From the NCBI RefSeq assembly GCF_932526225.1, contig NC_064038.1, forward strand, positions 14,653,474-14,717,473: a DNA stretch of 64,000 nt, written 5' to 3'. Source of the DNA: Nematostella vectensis. Lineage: Eukaryota > Cnidaria > Anthozoa > Actiniaria > Edwardsiidae. Positions 22,719-33,249 of this stretch are shown here, in pieces; the first letter of the stretch is position 1, and each line of letters opens with the position of its first letter. The position numbers were made by a program, and so were the translations under genes. The notes beneath the pieces were generated by a model, which saw only the letters and a program-made list of their open reading frames with translations, was not told the DNA's origin and did not search any database.

Positions 22719-23389
22719 TACTGTATCGGGTTTTCCACATTCAAACAACGCCTTCAAATCTCCAGGAAAACAAGAAAGAGCGCTCAAATCAAAAGAAATA
22801 CGCTGTCGGCAATACTAAAATTTAATGGTAATAATTTCATAGCATTTATTGCATTAAATTGCTATTTTTAGGCTCGCGTGATACTATTTTGTTTGCTGCC
22901 ATGCATATGTAATTAAAGCGTGACAAACAAAGCGACAAGCATAAAATACCTCACCATGATTGCAATAAGACTTTCCTGATAATTACTTATTAAAAAGAAA
23001 AAACGTCCAAAAGAAGAAAATGAGAGTTTTGCACGTTTTTATTTAATTAACAAGCGATACTGGCATAATTTTGTACAGTTTTAAATTGTAATTAAACAAA
23101 AAGCTTGTTCAAATTGTCAAAATTCGCTCATTTTCAAAGCCTTTGTTCAACTACAAATTTGATCAAATAAAAATACAAATTATGCAAGAACGCTGAGACA
23201 TTTGCGATATTGAGGCCTCTCACCGTAAGCTGTTCTCCTTTTTAGTAAAAGAGACTATTGAAGTGTAAAAACTTACTCTGGTTTTCACAACAGAACACAG
23301 GATTACCGACTCAGAAGTCTATTTCATGTAACCATGAAAAAAATATAATCGGGACCCAAGAAATCGTGGATTTATTTTGCGCAACTACA

Positions 23390-23640
23390 TCTTTGAATAA
23401 CATCCACGAGCGTGGCTACAAAAGAAGCTTTGCATCGGATTGCTCCGGACATTTGAAGCTCCAGCTCTTTGCTGGAGGGTGGCCACTGAAAGAAAGGCGA
23501 GCCTGGACCTGGAGTACAAGTGGCACAAGTCGATGCCGTTCGCTTCTATTGGGTGATTTAGTTGGCATTCATCTAGGATGGCAGCTCTCGTACGGAAGTA
23601 GGCGGCTGCCTCCTCCGCAGCCTCTACTGCCTCCGCACCC
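23390..23640 (-). pseudogene. Captured coding fragment inside the TIR element
   Basis: The minus strand after a possible acceptor 'cgaaaataacacag' gives GAEAVEAAEEAAAYFRTRAA, then ILDECQLNHPIEANGIDLCH and LYSRSRLAFLSVATLQQ. The stretch is GC-rich against AT-rich neighbours, has an Ala/Glu helical start and balanced codon use, and stays open for about 80 codons, so it looks like host or transposon protein sequence. I cannot name the family. Confidence 0.45.
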
Positions 23641-24394
23641 TGTGTTATTTTCGGGAAAAATACACCTGTACATGGCCCGGTAATAGGAACTCGCTGATTT
23701 AATCGGCGTTCCCCTGTATAGAGATGCAGCTTGTTGATTCTATCACTTCATTCCCAATTAATGGTACGCCCCCCCTCCTCCCCCAGACTACTTTTTGGTG
23801 GTAGCCAAGCTTGCCGGGAAGGGGGACTCCGATAAAAACAGATGGGGGTGATCGTCGGCAAAATTGATTGTAACCCGTTAGGGATGGCACTTTAGGCGTG
23901 GTCAACAGAAATAATTTCCTCTAAGAGTTGGAAAATTGGGTGAGGTCGAAGGAATTTTTGCCCGCATATCTAACATATTCCCCAAGGATAGTGTCCTTCG
24001 TTTGCATTGCCTTATATGGTCATTGATGCCCATATTTAGAAGAGCTAAATTTTTCCCGCTCTCTGATCTCCCAAAAATATGTTGAAAAATGCTGATTCCT
24101 GTCAATTTGAGACTCGTGGCAAGAATTTGTCAAAAAAAACTGACAGCTTGGCCAATTTTCATCTAACTAATATTGAAAAGCCCTTAGACCCAGGCCTCCC
24201 AGAGATTGACCGAGCGGGTTTGAAGGTCACCCAAATATTGATATGTAAGGGATAGCAGAATCGAAAAAAAAAAACATTTAACACCCCCTTAGGAATAGCA
24301 ATTAATCGAATTTAATACCCTAAGATATAACAGAATGGGAAACAAAACGTTTAACAGCCACTTAGGACCTTTAAAAGAAAAAGTCGACAACAAC

Positions 24395-24470
24395 GCAGAT
24401 TTATGTTTTTTTAGAACGATATTTCGGCAGGCCAATACCTGCCTTCTTCAGGTTATAAATGAGTTACAAT
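24395..24470 (-). mobile_element. Penelope-like 3' end remnant, inverted
   Basis: The reverse complement reads 'cctgaagaaggcaggtattg' then 'gcctgccgaaatatcgttct'. This 'cctgaagaaggc...ccgaaata' phrase is the typical tail of GIY-YIG Penelope-like elements. Only the tail is present. Confidence 0.5.
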
Positions 24471-24492
24471 GGCATGTTATAGCTAGTATATG

Positions 24493-24590
24493 TACAAAGT
24501 TCATTGATGATTAACTAACAAAAGGTAAAAATAGTAATTGAGTGACAAAGTACAAAGTTCATTGATGATTAACTAACAAAAGGTAAAAAT
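24493..24590 (+). repeat. 58-bp tandem duplication
   Basis: 'tacaaagttcattgatgatt' followed by 'aactaacaaaaggtaaaaat' occurs at 24493 and again at 24551 without a mismatch, so the duplication is recent. Confidence 0.85.
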
Positions 24591-24849
24591 GTACTGTCGA
24601 CGCAGACCACAAGGTCCGACGCACACCAGCAGATAGAGGCTGTCCGGTGGTTTCTTCCTACGTTTTTGTAAAGCCACTTAGGAATAGCAGTTGGTCGAAT
24701 TGTACACCCTAAGAGATGGCAAAATCTGAAAAATCCTCCAACACCCCCAAAAAAATGGCAGTTGGTAGAAATTTTATACCCTAAAAGATATGACGATTAC
24801 CCCCGTCTACATTTTTAGAGAGTCCCCCCCCCACCCCCCCCCAGGGCAA

Positions 24850-25085
24850 AGATATGCATTCCCCTTCTTTGGCAAACTCGCATTTGCCGTATAGTGTGTG
24901 CCGGTCTAACCAAGCCAAGCGTGTATAGCCTTTCACGCACTGGACAGCTGAATAGCTTTGTGGTAGACTCTTCCTTGTTGCTGACTGCGGGTTCTGGCTC
25001 AGCGGCGTTCGCCCTGCGCTCGACAGCACGCTTGATGTCATCGAATTCACCGCCACTAAACGAGCCCGGAAACGTTGAAACCGAT
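24850..25085 (-). pseudogene. C2H2 zinc-finger protein fragment, frameshifted
   Basis: Minus strand: one frame gives GEFDDIKRAVERRANAAEPE and then KLFSCPV. The neighbouring frame then gives QCVKGYTRLAWLDRHTLYGK followed by CEFAKEGECI. Together they read as a C2H2 finger (C-P-V-x-x-C-x-x-x-Y-x-R-x-x-x-L-x-R-H-x-x-x-G-K-C) split by a frameshift at about 24955. This kind of finger occurs in expanded cnidarian protein families. It is dead and lies inside the TIR element, so it is probably a captured piece or part of the element's own lost protein. Confidence 0.5.
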
Positions 25086-25185
25086 TGGTCAGGATGCGGC
25101 TTGAAGACTCTCTCTCCTCTTCCCCTCCCACTCCCCTCGTTTTTCATTTTTGCTCAAATCCAAGATGGGGGCTATAATACACCGG

Positions 25186-25213
25186 GTAAACGCCCCCCCC
25201 CCCCCCCCCCCCT
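25186..25213 (+). repeat. Poly-C tract
   Basis: A run of about 19-20 C followed by 'ttattgaag'. Length may be unstable in assembly. Confidence 0.85.
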
Positions 25214-26237
25214 TATTGAAGACTTTTCAAATATTATTCTTTTTTCAAATGGTACCTATGGTTGAGCAAGCCACACCTTCCCCCCTCCTCAGTCCTCTGG
25301 TCCTATGATCTCCTGCCTGAGACTTTGTCAAAGTAAAGAAGCGCTTATAGAGAGTAATTACCTGCTTGCGATAAGCGTTTACTGCACCTTACGCGCAATG
25401 ATAGAAACCTGCGTTGTCTTGCTTTTAGTAAGCCGGTAAAGTGAATAGTGAAAGCGATTTTTTTTACTGGTTAACAAGCCAATCGATTGGCCAGGACAAA
25501 ATTTGGACGGCTGTTTATCCCGGCCAGACAAATTTTGTCCTCCTAGTGCGATTAGGCCCTAAGTTAACGGGCGAAAAAATGAAAACAGAAAAGTAACCTC
25601 AAAATTTACCTAGGAAGCTTTTTTGGACATATGCTCCCTGACAAGAATGGAATTTTTTTGGTAGTATTGAAAACAATAGTAAAAAGCATCAACTGTTACT
25701 TTTTCTTACTTTCATTTTATAACTCAATTTACCTGGGAAATGGAAATTGGTTGGTTATATCATAAACAATAGTAGAAAAGCTTCAACTGTTATTTTTTCT
25801 TGATTTCTTTGTATAAACGCTTGTTGAATAAATTAACTCCTCGAATTTGCATAACCACACGACAGCAGAAGATGGTACGCGTTTCTAGTCCACGAAAGTA
25901 GGGAACGAAAGAAAATATTATAATGCTTATAGAACGAGGGATGGATAGAAATAAATATAGGACGATTTAAGAATAACTTTCGTGGGAAAAAGTTTGGAGA
26001 TGCTCATGAAGCGGAAGAATAAAGAACCGGAAGTTTTTAGTGCCGATAATAATTATCTTGCATGCGGATTGTACTTTAAAATGTTATGAAAATATAATCT
26101 TGAAAAGCATATAAACATCAGAGAGACAAGAATATTTGATCAAATGCCAGTATTTTCAAGAATTATATTACATCCTTTTTTTTGGAGTTTTAATTGTTAT
26201 TTATAAGTTTATGGTAGCGAGGCATTAAAAAGTGAGT

Positions 26238-26795
26238 GTCGGCATTTGTTTATAATTAGGGTCAAGTGGGGGTCAATTTTAGGCTCGTAAAAAAGTCGGA
26301 TTTTATTTGCCCCTAAATTTTATTTCACATATCAAAAGTAGAAATGATGCTCTTTTCGATGAATGCAAACATTTTTGCCAAATCCACATCTCATCGGCGA
26401 TATTACACGATTATTTCAAGGCTTTTCAAAGTCATCTAAAAACATAAAATAAAATAAAATCGCGTAAAATAATGAGGTGCTGACAGAACAGCTTATCTTT
26501 CAGCCTGGGAGTTCCTTATTATCCATTCTTTAGGTTTATATAAACTGCAGTTGTTTTATCACGCGTTGCGAACCGGTTTTTAGTCTTTTTCTAACAACCA
26601 CGAAATTGTATCAAATCCGGGTGCGGGAGACGAAAAATTACTTTTCGGCTTCTATCGCCAAAAATATTTACCCAAATTGCTTCAAACTTGCACAGGATAC
26701 CATGGTCAACCATACCTATTACCAGTTTAATTTTGAGCTAGGGCACCCAAACTTCATTTTTCCGAGAAATCTCGACGAACTCAGACCGCTGGTCT
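26238..26795 (-). repeat. Right terminal inverted repeat of the 4.6-kb element
   Basis: 558 bp, reverse complement of 22161-22718 with a few differences (for example 'gatgctcttttcgat' versus 'aagaacattatttc' inverted, and 'aactgcag' versus 'catttgcagc'). Confidence 0.85.
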
Positions 26796-27150
26796 CAATA
26801 ATATTATGGTACAACTTCTAGATAAGTGTAACTCTGAGGCTCAGCTTAGGGAAAGGGAAGGCCAGTGGGCTTATCGGCTTAAGTCTATCTACCCGCGGGG
26901 TCTTAATAGTGATGACTTTTTTTGTAGTAGGAACCCACGTAGAGATGTGTAAATTCTTTTTATCCATAGCGCGCGCTATTCTAGAAAATGCGCGTTTTTG
27001 TCAGTTGTAATGTTTTTTGCGTCTCGCGCCACTATTCTGATGTAAATAAGCTTGTAACGATTCACCTTCTTCAGTCTGCCTTGAAGAAGCCTTATTAAAG
27101 ACGAAAATTTGGCAGAGTCGATTTCCAGTTTTTGGTGTATTGTATTCATT
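26796..27150 (+). pseudogene. Penelope-like element, C-terminal end and 3' tail
   Basis: Right after the inserted element the coding frame of the Penelope-like element resumes: LLDKCNSEAQLREREGQWAY, RLKSIYPRGLNSDDFF, then a stop at about 26950. S-E-A-Q-L-x-x-x-E-x-x-W-x-x-x-L-x-x-x-x-P-x-G-L-N is the known end of the endonuclease part in this group. The non-coding tail has 'cttcttcagtctgccttgaa' and 'gaagccttattaaagac', also found at 17150-17215. Confidence 0.8.
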
Positions 27151-27609
27151 GTTCTGGTACGAGATCGCGATTTTTGATTCTATTCTAGTAGTTCTCGATG
27201 GATTATACCAAACAGTACATCATTTCTCCAATGCATTTGAGCATTTTTAGCCGCTAAACTCCTCCTTACCTTAGCAATATAGGTTATATTTAAAAAAGGA
27301 AGACTTTTGAGATGTTTTTCACGATTCACACAGACAATCACAGAAATAGAAAGCCAATAAACTGCTTGCAACCAATCAGCGTTCGAAGATTTTCTTTTTT
27401 AGCTAATCAAAATCACGGTGGGTGATAAATCAATGACAAGCGGCAAAATCAAAAGTTGTGTTCACAATGTGAAGCTACGGCCATAAAACGTTTTGTTTTG
27501 GTGACAACTTTTTACATTTATATTTAAGCAAAAAAACTTATAACAAATATAAGAAAATATAACTGAAACTGCTGATATAATTTATACGGTCTCTTACATT
27601 GAATTTAAA

Positions 27610-28165
27610 TTATCGTGCGGAACAAACTTGTGTTTTCTTCTTGCCGATGAAGTATTCTCTTGTTAAATAATAATGTAATAACATTACCTTTCTGTTTTGA
27701 ATTTGCTTCGGGACATCTTGATGAGAATAGTAATGTAGAGCCTCTTTATAGTCCTCTGCTGCTACAATTGAAGAAGAACTCGACGGGAGGCATTCACTCC
27801 CGGAACACTTGAGGGTATATTTTACTTTCGGTTCGTACGCAGGCTTCTCAGTTTCTTCAGAAAAAATGTTTTCCTCGTCCACAATCAGCCCATCTGAATC
27901 CGTATATTTTCTCATTAAATATTATTTTCTAGCTTCCCTTTTTTTCTGTGAACCTACGAACTTTGAAGCAATAAAGTGAGACGGTAAAAACACGTAAAAG
28001 CCTTGAGACCGAGTGGGGCCTGGGAGTTGCATGATTGACTGAATGGATTGTGACACCACAGGGTACCTGCGCGATGACAACAAAAACCAAGTCGCATAGC
28101 TATACCATATTTCTATACCTATGGGGCTCCGCGCTGGGCCTACGGCCGCGCTGGCTCCGCTATTA
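27610..28165 (-). repeat. Dispersed repeat family R1, copy 3, with an open frame
   Basis: Contains the R1 core (28005-28165) and, on the minus strand at 27610-27915, a 101-codon frame: MRKYTDSDGLIVDEENIFSE, ETEKPAYEPKVKYTLKCSGS, then AAEDYKEALHYYSHQ. The frame is acidic and codon-balanced, so it looks like true coding sequence, and a broken relative lies at 440-660. The protein is not recognised; the frame may be an exon carried by the repeat or the repeat's own product. Confidence 0.5.
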
Positions 28166-28290
28166 TACCAATACTTGATGTCCTACCATTACTCGATGCC
28201 CTATTTATTATACCAGTATACTTGGTGTCCTATTTATTATACCTTCAATTGATGTCCTATTTATTAAACCATCACTTGATGTCCTACTAT
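28166..28290 (+). repeat. Degenerate ~32-bp tandem repeat
   Basis: Four imperfect units of the type 'ctatttattataccatcactt gatgtc' lie in a row (for example 'gtatacttggtgtcctattt' and 'cttcaattgatgtcctattt'). Related units are near 18345-18400. Confidence 0.55.
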
Positions 28291-28524
28291 GTTCTATTGT
28301 TATGTCTCACCTCTAGTGGATATAAGCCCGGTTGAACAACAGCCTCTAAGGTGGTCATAAACACTATATCCTTGCATGTGGAACGCAGTCCATCGCTCAC
28401 CAAAAGCGCTTTTCCAAAAGCTAGGAATTCCACTTTTATTGTACATTGAGGACAGTAAATCCCAACGCAACAGAATTTGTATTTTGCTGCAAAATAAAGC
28501 GTTGAACCATTGTTACTTGTGTGA

Positions 28525-28640
28525 TCGCTTTTCTTGTCGCTGTTGTTGTTGTTGTTATTATTATTGCTGCTGCGGTTGCTATTTTTGTTCCTGTTCTTAT
28601 CTTTATTTCTGCTGCTGTTGTTGTCGCTGTCGCTATTACG
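28525..28640 (+). repeat. Trinucleotide-rich low-complexity stretch
   Basis: Mixed GTT/GCT/ATT triplets ('gttgttgttgttattattat' then 'tgctgctgcgg'). Two overlapping open frames here, Cys-rich or Val/Ala-rich, follow from the triplets and are not genes. Confidence 0.65.
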
Positions 28641-30302
28641 GCGCCCAATGCTTTTTTACTTTGTTGTTTAACGTGCACCTTTTGTTTGTGGAATTGCTGC
28701 TCCATCACCAGAGCTGCTCATGTACTTAAGGGTCAGGAATGAATAATTGAAAGAATGCCAATCAGCGCAACAAATAATATAGGGTATCATCAATAAGATT
28801 AAACGTTATCGGGATTTTGGGCATGGTTTTCTAGATATGGAAGTGGGATGCAAAATTGCCAATACAAAGTTTAGGCGGACTTGTTTTTTGTTAAATCCTG
28901 ATCTTCACGAACTTTCGATGTTACTGCTGTGGCATCTTTACTGCAATTTTGCGAGCTTTCGTAAATAATTTCCTATTTCCTCGTTAACATTAGTCAGACA
29001 ACGAAATTATACTTTATGCTTTTTTTATTTTTCAGCACTTTGCGGAAAAGGGCGCGATTGGAAACCGTTCCGGTGTTGGCCAATGAATAACGCTTCAAGG
29101 ATTTTGAATGACGGAAGCCAGAGGGTAATTTAGCTTTTGGAAATCGTCAGCGCAAGCTCCCAAACCATAACAAAACCTTATAAAAACCACAGTATTTGTC
29201 AAGTAGGACGACATTCCTACCTTTGACCGCGATGGTAGACCCCAATGCGGCATGTATTAATGTAGGTCCAATGATGTCGAATTCCATCTGTCTGACACCT
29301 GTTCTTAATAAAAAAAACAATGGCTAAAACAAGAGAACATGATGTAAGAGAACAAATCCCCCGTATTAGAGTTTGTTCCAGTGATGTCGTCCTTGAAAGT
29401 TTTGTTTTCAATTTCAAAAACCTTAGCTTAACTTTATCACAGTGGAACCATGGGCGATATTTCAGCTGCTCTTTACAGCTCCAGAAGCAATCATTGCAAC
29501 CGCACACGTCTTGTTGGCCCCTCCAAAGACACGCCTACGATTTTGACACTCGCTTCGCTTCGTTCATTTATCGATATCTAGTATCTCGAATGCTTAAAAA
29601 TTCGCTATCACCAAATCCCCTATTTTTACAGCCCTTTGAATATACCAGTCTATAAAACACCTACTTGCCCAGTCCCCTCACGGCTAAAGCTAGAACTGGC
29701 GCGAAAGGATCGCCAAATAAGGAGTATTGCGCGTGTTCGCCTGAGTTTACCTGAGTCTTTACGTTGCAACTTGTTTTAATTTTTTTACAAAAAATGTAAA
29801 AACATATAGCGATCTTTAGTACGATAGTGGGAAAACGGTTGCATGTGAACGATACAAGAATGAGGGGTGAATATGAACTAAGAAAAACTAGTGGACCTTC
29901 TAAATGTACGTAACGTTATTGTTTACAATACAAATAATCGTGTAAGAGACAAACATGCACTCAAAGGATAAAGACGCGAAAATCGCAGCAACAGGACCCA
30001 CAATTGTTTGCACAAACAGTGATTTATAATTTCCTTTCACATTTATGTTGTGTATGTAAATAACATTTGTTTTCCGTCTAACTAAAAATGCAAACAACGC
30101 TAAATTCTTTAAGTCGTCTTTGTCCTCTCGGTGCTCTGACTAAATATCAATATCAAGCATTGAATACGCACTACTACGCACGACTAGTCGTTAATGAAAA
30201 TGAAGACATTATTTTTCTAACCATCCTATAACATTGTGTGACAAAAACACGGCGCCATTTTGGTGTAGGTTACAGCGATTCCATCAAAATGCTTGATATC
30301 TA
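28641..30302. other. Mostly non-coding; one possible exon at 29221-29298 (minus)
   Basis: At 29221-29298 on the minus strand a 78-bp stretch has a very good acceptor ('ttttttttattaagaacag') and a donor GTAGGA. In one phase it encodes VRQMEFDIIGPTLIHAALGS then TIAVK, which looks like extracellular beta-sheet. It may be an isolated exon of the mosaic gene. Nothing else in this stretch is supported. Confidence 0.35.
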
Positions 30303-30485
30303 CAATCCTCAACAAAAGTAAGTGGGACACTTCCCATACGAACAACCGCCAACCCTCTCCCCCCGATTAATATTGGTTAGAGGCGATTTTTAGGCTCAAA
30401 ACACAAGCAGTAGCAAGGTGATCATTTGCCCTTCAACATTGAGCAAGGGAGAGGGAAAGTGTCCTATTAGTTTTGTTACAAATTG
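30303..30485. mobile_element. 183-bp MITE, copy 1
   Basis: The TIRs of about 30 bp read 'caatcctcaacaaaagtaag' and then 'tgggacactt' on the left. On the right the reverse complement reads 'caatttgtaacaaaactaat' and then 'aggacacttt'. The interior includes 'ctctccccccgattaatatt'. The same element recurs at 31609-31791. Confidence 0.8.
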
Positions 30486-31608
30486 TCTCAGAAGTGGAAT
30501 AATTAGAATTTGTCACGCTTATTATCATCAATTTCTTAAAATTTCTTAAAATTTCTTAAATTTTCATTAGGGTATTCGCATACCCTAATGAAATTTTTTC
30601 AATCTATTAATTATTCGAGCTTGAAGTAAAGATGTTGACGTCCCAAGAGAATACTTTTGGTATATCTATGCGCTATTTGGAATATTTTATTTAATTAATT
30701 TGAATTAAATGAAGGTGCGCTAGGATATTTGCAGACTATAATTTTGTAAACTATAATATTTATTTGATGTTGCCAAAGAGACTGTCTATATATCGTGTCG
30801 ATTGTCTCCATTTGCAAAAGCAGCCATCCCTCGGAGTATTTAGCCAAAAAACACCGCTTTTATGCCCAATTTAGGTAATAAATACAGGCATAGAGAATAA
30901 AAAGATCATCGCCTAATAAGTATTTCCCAATTAAACAATAGATAACAAATCGACTAAAAAAAGCGATAAATAGGCAGTTAATCTGTTGTAGAAAACATAA
31001 TAGCCTCGTCTCATTTCATTTTTAATGTACATCAAAACAAGTGTTTATACATTTAGCATGGCGGTGCAAAAAAGCGGGTGTGGACCGTGTAACGGTCTAC
31101 CATTTTAGAAAAATATTATACCCACTCATGCTAGCCGGATTTCTTCAATTATTGGTCTATTCTTTTACCATCACAAAGCTATTTAGGGTAATGAAGCTTT
31201 CAAATGAGTCTGTAGCCGTCGAGTTTAGCGAATGCTCCACAGAAAAAGCATTGCATACACTTTGCTTGAACTCTTCAAGCATAACTGTGTGTCAAAGTGT
31301 CAGATATTTAGCAAAACTATTGTAAAACAGATGAATTTATTGAATTGACCTTCCCCCCGAGACAAGCATGCGTGACTAAATTTGTAGTGAAAATCTCTCA
31401 CGTAATAAATTCTTCATAGGCGGTATTTCTTATATGAAGAAACAGATGAGATGAAAAATAGTCGTCTTTGAAGCTTCTGTCTAATTTTACGCGCGATCCT
31501 GGCACGATAATTGTATGTGTTTGATTTTGACGTTCGCATAGTTGTATCGTTGTTGCGTTATCAACGATAGTGTTTCCTGTTCCAGGACCTGTCAATCAAT
31601 TGCTCAGA
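30486..31608. other. AT-rich spacer between two sister MITEs, no gene
   Basis: No supported coding sequence. A threefold 'atttcttaaa' repeat lies at 30530-30565, followed by an 11-bp inverted pair 'cattagggtat/ataccctaatg' at about 30567-30592. The plus-strand frame at 31041-31325 shows no domain. Confidence 0.45.
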
Positions 31609-31791
31609 CAATCCTCAACAAAAGTAAGTGGGACACTTCCCATACGAACAACCGCCAACCCTCTCCCCCCGATTAATATTGGTTAGAGGCGATTTTTCAG
31701 CTCAAAACACAAGCAGTAGCAAGGTGATTATTTGCCCTCCAACATTGAGCAAGGGGGAGGGAATGTGTCCCATTAGTTTTGTTACAGATTG
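31609..31791. mobile_element. 183-bp MITE, copy 2
   Basis: Same length and order as copy 1 with about a dozen differences, in the same orientation, about 1.3 kb apart. The left TIR is identical ('caatcctcaacaaaagtaag'). The right TIR reads 'caatctgtaacaaaactaat' in reverse complement. Confidence 0.8.
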
Positions 31792-32935
31792 TAGCTCAAA
31801 GTTGTGTCCTTTATGTATTCGTATAGATCGCAGATAATTTCAGCGATTCCTAATCCTAAAAATGTAGATGAAATGCTAAAAGAACCACACTTGTTCGCAA
31901 AAACATTGATCATATTTTCTTTCGAGGAAACGAGGAACGCAAACGGAAAACAAGTAAATCGTTTAATAATAAGTATTTCAATGTAATTCATCAAACGTTT
32001 AAGAGAAGGTATCTGAATAAAAAAAAACTTTCTGTGTCCAAGCAAAGTAGCTTAGAATCTTAGACCGAAAAAATCACAGAAACAGCATCAAAACATGTGG
32101 CGAGCAGTTGTACTCGCGCGATGTGATCATAAAATAAGACAACAAACTTTATGATGTTAGTTAACCCATATTATTGATTCCTTTTGTCCTCATCTACATA
32201 TACTCAAACTCAACAAATATCGACCTGTTGCTCTTTTCTGTACATTCTAAATTGTCATTAGTCTTGAGCCAAGTCCCCCCTTTTAATCCGTGAATGCTTG
32301 CGAAGCATTCATGAGTTATTCAAGTGACTTCTCTGTCACTCTACCATCCGTAAACTTTCTGTTGTCTTTCTTTGCTTTTGCAACACAGCAATCCTTAGAT
32401 CATATGTGAATTCCGGTTGTTCAACTTCCGGTTAAAGCTTGGTAGTATAAAAGAGCACTGCGATTGACCTGTGACTTCTACGGGCAATTCGTGAAAGAAC
32501 TTTTAAGATACTTTAAAAAGTATATATAAGATAGATTTGAAAGAAAAGTCTTCCATGTGGGTTAAACGTGCGCATGTGCCTTTGTCACCGATGCAATCAA
32601 TCTTCTACGGCTTTAGTCTGATTCATGTGGTAAGTTTGCAAACAGAACAAGTAAAATGCTAGCAAAACTTCTCATCTCTTTGTTTTGGTATCTGCCAATT
32701 CGCGTGTATGGGTTTTGGCGTTGTTTGTTTTAATTTGTGCTGAAAGAGCGACGTCTGAGAAAAACAAGAGTAAATACCTCTGTTCGCACGACAAAAAGAA
32801 GAGTATAGATTTCCACAAGTTATTCTCATTCATCGAATAACGATTTTGCGCCTTTCTTGGGTGTTACCATGCAAAAATACACTTCATGACTCATTAATTA
32901 TGGCGAGTATTTTACTTTTGTTTTTTGGTTTGGAT
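31792..32935. other. No gene seen
   Basis: Short hairpin 'gaatgcttgcgaagcattc' at about 32292-32310 (8-bp stem, 3-base loop). Otherwise unremarkable AT-rich sequence. Frames at 31782-32045 overlap on both strands and show no domain. Confidence 0.4.
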
Positions 32936-33183
32936 CGGGTATTCGTACCAAGACGTAGGGGTCTAAAGTGGTGTGGTAGTGAGGTGGGTGTGATGATATG
33001 GTATGGTGATGTTGGAGGCTGATGGTAAAGGATGGCTAATAAGGTAATGTAGAGTGGAGATGGTAGTAATGTAATTACGGTGAAAAGGTGGATAGGTTAG
33101 ACTAGTAGGTGGTGGAGGGTGGTGAAAAGATAAAGTGGGACTATAGAATAGGTTGTGGTAGTGTGGTGGGTAGGTGAAAAAGA

Positions 33184-33186
<3 letters not shown>

Positions 33187-33218
<32 letters not shown>

Positions 33219-33249
33219 TGATGATGATGATGATGATGATGATAATAAT
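33187..33249 (+). repeat. (AAT)n-(GAT)n trinucleotide repeat
   Basis: 'aataataataataataataa' passes into 'gatgatgatgatgatgatga' and back into 'taataata'. Confidence 0.95.

Larger units (their letters stand above)
22161..26795. mobile_element. 4.6-kb element with 558-bp terminal inverted repeats, inserted in the Penelope-like element
   Basis: The first 558 bases (22161-22718) and the last 558 bases (26238-26795) are reverse complements with only scattered differences. Both ends read 'agaccagcggtctgagttcg' inward, and the inner borders read 'ataaacaaatgccgac'. The element interrupts the Penelope-like coding frame, so it arrived later. I see no clear target duplication ('ggtctta' left, 'caataat' right). 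No transposase is recognised, so it is probably non-autonomous. The interior has a coding-like fragment (23390-23640), a zinc-finger fragment (24850-25085), a Penelope tail, a 58-bp tandem duplication and a poly-C run. Confidence 0.85.

Noticed and set aside
28376-28742. Cys-rich and Val/Ala-rich plus-strand frames
   Set aside because: Triplet-repeat artefacts in two frames of the same stretch.
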